In this document: one piece after another, positions 6,334 through 12,575 of the stretch
Position numbering within the stretch: the first letter of the stretch is position 1
How the letters are laid out: every line of letters begins with the position of its first letter
DNA from: DASVDE01 sp035558955
GTDB taxonomy: Bacteria; Actinomycetota; Thermoleophilia; Solirubrobacterales; 70-9
NCBI GenBank assembly: GCA_035558955.1
Contig: DATMBX010000049.1
Location: forward strand, 1 to 13,747
Length of the DNA stretch: 13,747 bases
Reading direction: 5' to 3'
Notes under the pieces: model-generated
The model's database searches: none
What the model saw: the letters and a program-made list of their open reading frames with translations, nothing else
What the model was told of the DNA's origin: nothing
Made by a program: the position numbers and the translations under genes

Positions 6334-7256
6334 AAGTCGAAGAAGCCCTTCTGGCCGGAGCCGACCTGATGGACGTAGACGTGGTCGTAGCCGGCCTCGA
6401 TGTACTCGCGAATCGCGGCGATGTGCCGCTCCGGGTCGGGACCGCAGACGATGCTCTTTGCGATGTCCTCCTCGCGGACCAGCTCCGTGGCCTCTTCGAA
6501 GTGAGAGGGAAGCGGCAGCTCGAGGAAATGGCTGCCGCTGATGGCCCCGTTGGGCCACCACTCCAGCGCGGTGCGCATAGCTTCCTCCTCGCTCTCCGCC
6601 CAGCAAACATGCAGCTGTCCGTATGTCGGCTTCCCCTCCCCTCCGTTCCGTCGAAATCGCTCCACCGACTCGGCCACGGGAGCGGTGCCGATCAATCCGT
6701 CGCCGACTCTTGCCGCCAGGTCCACCGATCGGCTGCCGGCAACCGCAACGAGAATGGGCGGAGGCTCGTCGGGCAGCGAGTAGATACGCGCGTTGTCGAC
6801 CCTGAAGTAGCGGCCGCGGTGGGACTTGAGGCCACCTTCCCAGAGCAGCCGGATGACTTCGATCGCCTCCTCCAGCCGCTCCTGACGCTGGGGCACCGGC
6901 GGCCAGCGATCGCCAAGTATGTGCTCGTTCAGGTTCTCGCCACTGCCGACCCCCAGGGAAAAGCGCCCGGGCATAAGCGCGGCGGCGGTGGCCGCCGCCT
7001 GGGCGACGATCGCGGGATGGATCCGCATCGTCGGACATGTGACGCCGGTGAAGACCTGCAGCCGCTCCGTCGCCTCCGCGATGGCCCCGAGGACCCCCCA
7101 GATGAAGGGGCTGTTCCCCTGCCTTTCGATCCAGGGATGGAAGTGGTCGGAGATCCCGGCGAATGAGAAGCCGGCCTGTTCGGCGCGGGCCGCGTGCTCG
7201 ACGAGAGCCCGGGGCCCGTGCTCCTCGCTGGAGAGCGTGTAGCCGATCGCCGCCAT
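6285..7256 (-). CDS. F420-dependent dehydrogenase, FGD-like LLM family
   Basis: A 323-aa TIM-barrel protein of the luciferase-like superfamily, closest to the family that includes F420-dependent glucose-6-phosphate dehydrogenase. Key FGD active-site residues align with a shift of two: D37, H38 and W42 in ISDHFHPW, and E107 in GVGSGENLNEHI, matching D39/H40/W44/E109 of mycobacterial FGD1. TGVTCPTMRIHPAIVAQAAA is a strong family block. Where FGD1 has the phosphate-binding TSGK, this protein reads GTAPVAE without lysine, so glucose 6-phosphate is an unlikely substrate; another alcohol or sugar is more likely. The enzyme implies that the host makes coenzyme F420. The start ATG is followed at once by the barrel's first strand. 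It is divergent from the zinc-ribbon gene and convergent with the GSN-motif gene. Confidence 0.93.
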   Translation of the reverse strand: MAAIGYTLSSEEHGPRALVEHAARAEQAGFSFAGISDHFHPWIERQGNSPFIWGVLGAIAEATERLQVFTGVTCPTMRIHPAIVAQAAATAAALMPGRFSLGVGSGENLNEHILGDRWPPVPQRQERLEEAIEVIRLLWEGGLKSHRGRYFRVDNARIYSLPDEPPPILVAVAGSRSVDLAARVGDGLIGTAPVAESVERFRRNGGEGKPTYGQLHVCWAESEEEAMRTALEWWPNGAISGSHFLELPLPSHFEEATELVREEDIAKSIVCGPDPERHIAAIREYIEAGYDHVYVHQVGSGQKGFFDFYERVVLPELSMSPAA

Positions 7257-7331
7257 ACGACCTGCCTACCCGTCGTCGTGCCGACGCAATCCCTCAGGGT
7301 TAGAAGACGCAGAGAGCCGGGTAGGGAATCG

Positions 7332-7345
7332 TTCGTACTTCGTAC
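7332..7345. repeat. Tandem 7-bp repeat TTCGTAC in divergent intergenic
   Basis: TTCGTAC occurs twice head to tail in the 115-bp gap between the divergent F420 dehydrogenase and zinc-ribbon genes. Each unit contains the palindrome GTAC. The place is right for an operator, but the repeat is short and I recognise no regulator. Confidence 0.35.
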
Positions 7346-7357
7346 AAGATGTCCGAG

Positions 7358-7365
7358 AGGAGGAG
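7358..7365 (+). promoter_or_regulatory. Strong Shine-Dalgarno of the zinc-ribbon gene
   Basis: AGGAGGAG, 6 nt before the ATG at 7372, supports translation of a 58-codon gene. Confidence 0.75.
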
Positions 7366-7371
7366 ATAGCG

Positions 7372-7548
7372 ATGTTCAGGTGCGAGCGGTGCGGCAGCAG
7401 CTACAGCGCGATGCACGCCACCGCAACCGAGAATTGCCCGCGATGCCGGATTCGCGACCGGGTCGCGGTGCCGTTGAGCGTGGATGCGGTTCGGCGCGAA
7501 GCCAAAAGCAAGGGACGACCGCCCCTTACGGCTTCAGCAGGACCTTGA
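7372..7548 (+). CDS. Small zinc-ribbon protein, 58 aa
   Basis: The protein starts MFRCERCGSSYSAMHATATE and contains two CxxC knuckles, C4-x2-C7 and C22-x2-C25, the spacing of a rubredoxin-like zinc ribbon that binds one metal through four cysteines. After the second knuckle comes RIRDRVAVPLSVDAV and then a basic tail. The AGGAGGAG ribosome binding site makes this a convincing gene although it is short. The last 7 codons overlap the end of the decayed alcohol dehydrogenase on the other strand, so the C-terminal tail (from about residue 43) may be new sequence gained at the scar; the native protein probably ended soon after the VPLS segment. Its role is unknown; small ribbons of this kind are often nucleic-acid or protein adaptors. 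Confidence 0.75.
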   Translation: MFRCERCGSSYSAMHATATENCPRCRIRDRVAVPLSVDAVRREAKSKGRPPLTASAGP

Positions 7549-7710
7549 CCGCCCCATCCTGCTTCTCCTGGAACATCTCATAGCTCCTCGGCGCTTCCCC
7601 CAGCGGCATTGTGTGGGTTGCGAAGCCGTCGACCCCGAGCGGGTCCTCGTCGCTTAGCAGAGGCATGCCATGTCGCCGATCGGGCCAAGGCCGAGGACGA
7701 CGAGGCTCTT
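7526..7710 (-). pseudogene. Zinc-dependent alcohol dehydrogenase remnant
   Basis: Two pieces of one MDR-family zinc alcohol dehydrogenase remain on the minus strand. The upstream piece (about 7710-7663) reads KSLVVLGLGPIGDMAC, the first strand and glycine loop (GLGPIG) of the NAD-binding Rossmann domain. The downstream piece (7666-7529) reads PLLSDEDPLGVDGFATH then PLGEAPRSYEMFQEKQDGAV and ends KVLLKP, the usual C-terminus of formaldehyde-dehydrogenase-like ADHs, with an intact stop. The pieces meet at the 8-bp palindrome GGCATGCC (7662-7669) in different frames, so roughly 190 residues between them are deleted. The whole N-terminal catalytic domain is also gone. It cannot encode a working enzyme. 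Confidence 0.8.
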
Positions 7711-7721
7711 CCTCTCCGACG

Positions 7722-8212
7722 TGCTACGCGAAGACGTTCGACACCGTCGAGGTCAACGCCACCTTCTACCGCCTCCCCAAACGCGAAACGGTCGAGGGTT
7801 GGGTCGAGCAAACCCCGGACGGCTTCCTCTTCGCGGTGAAGGCCAGCGCTACCTCACTCACATGCGGCGCCTGAGAGAAATCGAAGAAGGCGTCGCGCGA
7901 TTCTGGGAGCCGCTGGAGCCCCTGCGCGATGCGAAGCGGTTGGGACCGGTGCTTTGGCAGCTGCCCAAGAGCCTGCACCGCGACGACGACCTCCTCGCCT
8001 CCGCCCTCGACAGCCTGCCGCCGGCCCAGCACTGCTTCGAGTTCCGCCACCCGAGCTGGTTCGCCGGCGAAGTGCAAGAGCTGCTCGCCGAGCATGGTGC
8101 GTCGTTGGCATTGGGAGACGACGCCCGCCGCGAGTTGCCGCGAGCGCGGCCCTTTGGGAAGCTCGCCTACCTGCGCCTTCACTATGGCTCACGCGGAAGG
8201 GATGGCAACTAC
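7722..8212 (+). pseudogene. DUF72 family remnant, truncated and frameshifted
   Basis: The translation begins abruptly with CYAKTFDTVEVNATFYRLPK, a signature of DUF72 (YecE-like) proteins, and continues ETVEGWVEQTPDGFLFAVKAS. It then changes frame near 7847 to RYLTHMRRLREIEEGV, LGPVLWQLP, HCFEFRHPSWF and LRLHYGSRGRDGNY. Restoring one C (AGC-CGC-TAC) rejoins the frames, so this is a one-base deletion. The N-terminal 35-40 residues (usually a GTSGW block) are missing, as is the C-terminal third after GNY. About 163 of an expected 240 or so residues remain. DUF72 proteins are TIM-barrel-like with unproven function. The left boundary abuts the ADH Rossmann fragment within about 12 bp; the right one lies 52 bp before the SDR fusion gene. 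Confidence 0.85.
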
Positions 8213-8264
8213 CGATTGAGGTTCGTCCCGGTTTTCACCCCCCTTCGACGGGTACCAGCTAAAG

Positions 8265-10271
8265 ATGAGAGTGGTCGTCACCGGGGCAACCGGCAACGTC
8301 GGAACGAGCGTGATCCAAGCCCTTGGCGATTCGCCTCAGGTCGACGAGGCGGCGGGCCTGGCCCGCCGCCGTCCGACCTGGAATCCGCCCAAGGCAACCT
8401 GGATCGACGCAGACGTCCTTTCGTCGGACCTCACCGAGATCTTCAAGTCGGCGAGCGTCGTCATTCACCTCGCCTGGGCTATCCAGCCGTCCCGTGACGA
8501 AAAGACGCTGAAACGGATCAACGTAGACGGCAGCCGGCGCGTTTTCGATGCGGTGGCGGAAGCCGGGGTCCCGAAGCTGGTCTACGCCTCCTCTGTGGGC
8601 GCCTACTCGAGGGGGCCAAAGGACCGCGAAGTCGATGAGACCTGGCCCATTGGCGAGACCCCCACCTCCTTCTACTCCCGTCACAAGGTTGCCGTCGAGC
8701 GGCTGCTCGATGACTTCGAGCGAAAGAACCCGGCGACGAAGGTGGTCCGACTGCGCCCGGCCCTGATCTTCAAAGGCGACGCCGCCACGGAGATCCGTCG
8801 CCTCTTCGCCGGCCCGTTTCTTCCCAGTTTCATGATCCACTCGAGTCTGGTTCCCGCGCTACCGCGGCTCCGGGGCCTCCGCTTCCAGGCGGTTCACTCC
8901 GTCGACGTCGCCCAGGCCTACCTGCGTGCGGCCCTCGGCGACGCCGAAGGCGCCTTCAACATCGCCGCCGAGCCGCCCCTCGGCCCAGCGGAGCTGGCGG
9001 ACGTGCTCGATGCCCGCACCTTCCCGCTCCCGGTCGAAGTCGCGCGGCGGCTTACCGATCTCACCTGGCGTCTCCATCTCCAGCCGACTCCGCCCGGCTG
9101 GCTCGACATGGCGCTCAACGTCCCCCTGTTGTCATCGGAGCGAGCCCGAAGCGAGTTGGGCTGGGAGCCGCGCTTCAGCGCAGTCGAGGCCGTGAAGGAG
9201 CTCCTGGAGGGGATGCGACGCGGTCAGGGCTACCCGACGCCGCCGCTGGAGGAGGCAGGAGTAAAGGGTCGCTTCGACGAGATCCGAACCGGAGTCGGCG
9301 AGCGCCAGTGGGCACACGACAGAGACGAGCAGCTCGTCAAGTACCTGGCCGATGTCCACTCGATCGAGGAGCAGGCTCTTGTGCAGATGCGGGCCGCTCC
9401 CGGCATCGCTGAGAACGAACGGCTCGCCGAGATCTTCCACGACCACCTGATCGAGACGGAAGGTCACGAGCGTCGCATCCGAGGGCGCCTAGAAGCCCAC
9501 AGCGCGAGCCCGTCCGCGATCAAGGACCTTGCCGGGAAGGGCGGGGGCTACGGCATGCTCCTCTTCGCTCGCAGTCAGCCGGACACACCGGGCAAGCTGA
9601 CCGCCCACGCCTTCGCCTATGAGCACATGGAAGTGGCGGCGTATGAGCTGCTGAGGCGCCTTGCCGAGCGCGCTGGGGACGAGGAGACAGCGGAAACGGC
9701 CCGCGAGATCGGCACCGAGGAACGGCGAATGGCGGAACGATTGGCCGACTCCTTCGACATCGCCGTCGATGCTTCGCTGGCGGATGTCGCGGCCGACGAC
9801 CTGGGCGAACAGTTGATCAAGTACCTGACTGACGCCTACGCGATCGAGCAACAGGCGTTGCGGCTACTCGAATCCGGGCCGAAGCTGGTGCGCGACGAAG
9901 AGCTGGCACAGATCTTCCAGGAGCACCTGGAGGAGACCCACATGCAGAAGAAGCGGATCGAGGAGAGGTTGCAGGCCCGCGGCGCGAGCCCTTCGCTGGT
10001 GAAGAACGCCGCGCTTCGCGCCGGCGGCCTCAACCTCGGCGCCTTCTTCGGCGCGCAGCCGGACACGACGACGAAGCTCGCCGGCTTCGCATTTGCCTTC
10101 GAGCACCTTGAGATCGCCGCTTACGAGTTGCTGAAGCGAGTCGCGCTGCGCGCCGGCGATGAGGAAACAGTCGAAGTCGTGGAGAAGTCATTGGCCGAGG
10201 AACGGGCCGCGGCGGAGAAGATAGCCGCGACCTGGGACCGGACCAGTGCCTCGCTCGCAGTCGCGTCTTGA
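8265..10271 (+). CDS. Extended SDR fused to two DUF892 ferritin-like domains
   Basis: A 668-aa three-part protein. Residues 1-345 form an extended short-chain dehydrogenase/NAD-dependent epimerase: TGATGNVG (6-13) binds the cofactor, S109/S110 and Y137-x3-K141 (FYSRHK) are the catalytic set, HSVDVAQAYL and TPPGWLDMAL are typical of an actinobacterial subfamily, and its usual end (TGVGERQ) is kept. Residues 354-500 and 513-660 are two tandem copies of a DUF892/YciF-like four-helix domain. Both keep IEEQ or IEQQ, HLxET, YEHMEVAAYE or FEHLEIAAYE, RAGDEET and EER, with Glu residues placed for a di-metal site. Copy 1 has H401 in helix 2 where copy 2 has Q561. There is no good ribosome binding site before the ATG. 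Reduction or epimerisation of a nucleotide-sugar-like substrate beside a metal/oxidative-stress module is inferred only. Confidence 0.9.
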   Translation: MRVVVTGATGNVGTSVIQALGDSPQVDEAAGLARRRPTWNPPKATWIDADVLSSDLTEIFKSASVVIHLAWAIQPSRDEKTLKRINVDGSRRVFDAVAEAGVPKLVYASSVGAYSRGPKDREVDETWPIGETPTSFYSRHKVAVERLLDDFERKNPATKVVRLRPALIFKGDAATEIRRLFAGPFLPSFMIHSSLVPALPRLRGLRFQAVHSVDVAQAYLRAALGDAEGAFNIAAEPPLGPAELADVLDARTFPLPVEVARRLTDLTWRLHLQPTPPGWLDMALNVPLLSSERARSELGWEPRFSAVEAVKELLEGMRRGQGYPTPPLEEAGVKGRFDEIRTGVGERQWAHDRDEQLVKYLADVHSIEEQALVQMRAAPGIAENERLAEIFHDHLIETEGHERRIRGRLEAHSASPSAIKDLAGKGGGYGMLLFARSQPDTPGKLTAHAFAYEHMEVAAYELLRRLAERAGDEETAETAREIGTEERRMAERLADSFDIAVDASLADVAADDLGEQLIKYLTDAYAIEQQALRLLESGPKLVRDEELAQIFQEHLEETHMQKKRIEERLQARGASPSLVKNAALRAGGLNLGAFFGAQPDTTTKLAGFAFAFEHLEIAAYELLKRVALRAGDEETVEVVEKSLAEERAAAEKIAATWDRTSASLAVAS

Positions 10272-10284
10272 GCATCCCGTAGAA

Positions 10285-10326
10285 GGGGTATGGCTACTCC
10301 AACACCGGCCTTGAGGGGTAAGCCGG
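10285..10326. terminator. Possible hairpins between convergent genes
   Basis: Two stem-loops lie between the convergent stops of the SDR fusion and the 76-aa gene. The first is GGGGTA-TGGC-TACTCC (10285-10300, six pairs with one G-U). The second has CCGGC (10305-10309) and GCCGG (10322-10326) around a 12-nt loop. Neither has a T tract. The position suits a bidirectional terminator, but this is weak. Confidence 0.3.
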
Positions 10327-10329
10327 ACA

Positions 10330-10560
10330 CTAAGCGGCGAGTCGGCTCCTAAGGAGTTCCTTGCCCTGCTCAGCGCCCTTGCGACTCGTTTCCTGGGCTC
10401 GCCTGAAGAAGTCCGCCAACTCGGAATCGTCTTCGCGCTCGGCATCTTCGACGTAGGTCTCGAGCCTGAGCACATTGCTCAGGCACTGCTCGGTGAACCA
10501 GATGATGTTGTAGTCCTTGTCCTTGGTGCCGGTGATCTGGCCGGTTTCCTCAGTTGCCAT
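10330..10560 (-). CDS. Small helical conserved protein, 76 aa
   Basis: A short, charged, helical protein. After a polar lead ending ITGTKDKDYN comes IIWFTEQCLSNVLRLETYVE, then DAEREDDSELADFFRRAQET and a basic tail SRKGAEQGKELLRSRLAA. There is no signal peptide or membrane helix. GAGGAGG with 5-nt spacing (plus-strand 10566-10572) precedes the ATG, a near-perfect ribosome binding site. I remember the same TGTKDKDYN.IWF.E.CL pattern in other Thermoleophilia small proteins, without function. The helix-rich EDAER..D.ELA.FFR pattern resembles one half of a ferritin-like bundle, so it might dimerise or bind the neighbouring DUF892 domains, but no sequence element proves it. It is convergent with the SDR fusion and divergent from the sulfotransferase. 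Confidence 0.82.
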   Translation of the reverse strand: MATEETGQITGTKDKDYNIIWFTEQCLSNVLRLETYVEDAEREDDSELADFFRRAQETSRKGAEQGKELLRSRLAA

Positions 10561-10680
10561 GGTGACCTCCTCATACTCGCTGTCGTTCTTCCCTGGTCGG
10601 GCACTTACCCCAGGCCCGCGGGGGGAAACAAGGGCCTCGACGCGATTCGAAGAGGAGGCTCCAGGGTAGAACGACTCACA

Positions 10681-11625
10681 ATGATTTGCGAAGAACGCCT
10701 GGCATGGATCTTCGGCTCCTCACGCAGCGGAAGCACCTGGCTGCTGCGGATGCTCTCCGACCTGAGCAGGGTCGTGCCGATCGACGATCCCCACCTGGGA
10801 CACCACCTCGGTGTATGGCGACCGATCCCGCTCGCATGGGCCGCTTGCGAGAAACCTCCCGAGCTGACCACCCTCCTCGACCTGATGGCCGAGGAGCCGG
10901 GCTACTTCTTCTCCGCGCGACATCGCGACAGTTGGTGGGAGCCGCTGCGAGCGCTGATCCAAGCCAGGTTTGAGGCGCAGGCCGAAGATGGCCTCGGCGA
11001 CTATCCCGATCCTCTGACCTACGTGGTGAAGGAGCCCGGCTCCCACGCGGCGCCACTCCTGGCCGAGCTCTTCCCCGCCTCGAAGCTGATCTTCCTGCTC
11101 CGCGACGGCCGCGACGTGGTCGATTCGTGGCTTGCGGCCTACCAAGACGGCTCGTGGGCGATTCGGAAAGGAGCCTTTCCGGTTGCCCGCGAGGGGCGAC
11201 TTCCGCTGGTCCGCTGGCTCTCTGCGGTCTGGGCGTTCCGCAGCCACGCCGTCCAGCAGGCGTTCGAGACTCGCTCGCCGGAGAACCGCATCAGGGTCCG
11301 CTATGAGGAGCTGCGCGAGAGACCGGTCGAATGCCTCGAGAAGATCTGCGCGATGCTCGACCTCGATCGACGCTGGCTGGCCGAGGTGGTTGCGCGGCAT
11401 CGTTTCGAGCAGATGCCGGCCGAAGCGCGCGGGCCAAAGCGAGAAGCCCGCGCGGCCAGCCCAGGCTCGTGGCGAGAGAACCTCTCTCCGGCTGAGCAGG
11501 AGGCCATGCACGAGGTGCTTGGCGAAACGCTGGAGAAGTTCGGCTATGGGCGCGGCGATCCGGAGCCCAAGGAGGAAGCTGCTCGGTTTGCTTCGGATTG
11601 GGGTGCTGTCGCGTCCTCCGGATGA
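10681..11625 (+). CDS. PAPS-dependent sulfotransferase family protein
   Basis: A 314-aa cytoplasmic P-loop-like sulfotransferase, predicted to move sulfate from PAPS to an unknown hydroxyl or amine acceptor. The 5'-phosphosulfate loop is IFGSSRSGSTWL (residues 10-21). The 3'-phosphate site is KLIFLLRDGRDVVDSW (135-150), with R141 and S149 as the expected 3'-phosphate contacts. VRYEELRERP is the usual helper motif, and GSWRENLSPAE near the C-terminus is the late PAPS-contact region. The length is normal and no frame damage is seen. ATG 10681 gives a natural N-terminus just before the first beta strand, although the nearest GGAGG is about 20 nt upstream and so does not decide the start. It stands alone, without sulfate-activation genes (cysD/N/C) in view. 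Confidence 0.92.
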   Translation: MICEERLAWIFGSSRSGSTWLLRMLSDLSRVVPIDDPHLGHHLGVWRPIPLAWAACEKPPELTTLLDLMAEEPGYFFSARHRDSWWEPLRALIQARFEAQAEDGLGDYPDPLTYVVKEPGSHAAPLLAELFPASKLIFLLRDGRDVVDSWLAAYQDGSWAIRKGAFPVAREGRLPLVRWLSAVWAFRSHAVQQAFETRSPENRIRVRYEELRERPVECLEKICAMLDLDRRWLAEVVARHRFEQMPAEARGPKREARAASPGSWRENLSPAEQEAMHEVLGETLEKFGYGRGDPEPKEEAARFASDWGAVASSG

Positions 11626-11700
11626 GCACCGCGGACTTTGATTGGCGAGCCGGGTCGCGGGGTAGGTGGATAGGGCCAATTCCAAGACCTGGGAGTTGTC

Positions 11701-11922
11701 GTGTACGTAATCCCGATCCTTGCCTTTGCCCTTGTGATCGCCATCGGAACCGCGTGGTCTCCGATCTTCGCCCTGATCATCGCCGTTCCCCTCTTCGTGC
11801 TCTTCCTCGCATACGTGGGCTTTAGTCGCCGAGCGGACGAGAAGGTGGGGAGGCCGAGCGGGGAGCCGGCTTCGGGAGAGGGCGAGTCTCCCGGCGGATT
11901 TAGGCATGTAGAAAACGACTGA
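11701..11922 (+). CDS. Small membrane protein, 73 aa
   Basis: GTG-started frame with GGAG 5 nt upstream (11692-11695). Residues 2-43 are strongly hydrophobic and contain two closely spaced membrane helices (VIPILAFALVIAIGTAW and FALIIAVPLFVLFLAYVGF) with a WSP turn between. A hydrophilic tail follows: SRRADEKVGRPSGEPASGEG and a short polar end. The positive-inside rule puts the tail in the cytoplasm. I remember near-identical small proteins in soil actinobacteria, with no known role. It lies 75 nt after the sulfotransferase and 17 nt before the next well-marked start, all on the plus strand. Confidence 0.75.
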   Translation: MYVIPILAFALVIAIGTAWSPIFALIIAVPLFVLFLAYVGFSRRADEKVGRPSGEPASGEGESPGGFRHVEND

Positions 11923-11926
11923 GACG

Positions 11927-11933
11927 AAGGAGG
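11927..11933 (+). promoter_or_regulatory. Consensus Shine-Dalgarno with a broken downstream frame
   Basis: AAGGAGG lies 6 nt before ATG 11940. The quality of this site marks 11940 as the original start of the following gene, although the frame now stops after 13 codons. Confidence 0.7.
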
Positions 11934-11939
11934 AGCCAA

Positions 11940-12462
11940 ATGGCTGAGATCACCACCCTCGAGGAGAAACCTAATTCCTGAACTCCTGGCCATCTACCTC
12001 AACGACCACCTTGCGGGGGCAACGCTCGGCGTTGAGTTGGCGCGGCGACTGGCGACGAGCAACCGGGAGAACGCCAGATTCGGCCCCCCACTGGCGGACA
12101 TCTGCGCAGAGATCGAAGCCGACCGCGCGACTCTCGAGCAGGTGATGAGAGAGATGAAGATCCGCCGCGATCCCTTCAAGCCGGCCGGCGCCTGGCTGGC
12201 CGAGAAGCTAGGGCGCCTCAAGTTCAACGGCCAACTGCGAGGCTATTCCCCTCTCAGTCGACTGGTCGAACTGGAGCTCCTCTGCATCGGAGTCGCGGGC
12301 AAGGAACGGATGTGGAATGCCTTGGAGCACACCCTGGGAGGCGGTTTGGAGAAGTTCGACTTCAGCCAGCTGGCCGAACGCGCGGCTCGGCAGCAGACCA
12401 GGATGCGGGAACTCCACCTCGATGCCACAGCCCTGGCGTTTCCTTCCCTTGGCCGATCTTGA
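11940..12462 (+). pseudogene. Helical protein gene with frameshift near its start
   Basis: The ATG at 11940, behind a perfect AAGGAGG, encodes MAEITTLEEKPNS and then a stop. One base out of phase, from 11971, a long frame reads LIPELLAIYLNDHLAGATLG and runs to 12462, all helical, with EKLGRLKFNGQLRGYSPLSR and LVELELLCIGVAGKERMWNA. Removing one C at 11970/11971 would give a continuous protein of about 173 aa beginning MAEITTLEEKLIPELL. The body has no ATG or GTG start before the family-like LLAIYLNDHLAG block; the first alternative is TTG at 12037, which would drop it. So this is either a one-base insertion, a sequencing error, or the 5' end of one gene joined by deletion to the body of another. 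The body resembles uncharacterised helical-bundle proteins of soil actinobacteria. Function unknown. Confidence 0.7.
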
Positions 12463-12575
12463 ACGTGGTTAAAGACCATTGATCCAGCGTCGAGTGGGAA
12501 GTCCGCTGGCCTAGACAGCCCAACGATGCGGCTCTTTATGCTGCGATGAATCTCTAGCCAGGAAAGGACTCCCGA

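Noticed and set aside
10720..11907. 395-aa frame on the minus strand
   Set aside because: It is antisense of the sulfotransferase, which has clear PAPS motifs.
12526..12549. Seven-codon frame MRLFMLR before the MMPL gene as a leader peptide
   Set aside because: No ribosome binding site and too short to support; it overlaps a second tiny frame, as expected by chance.
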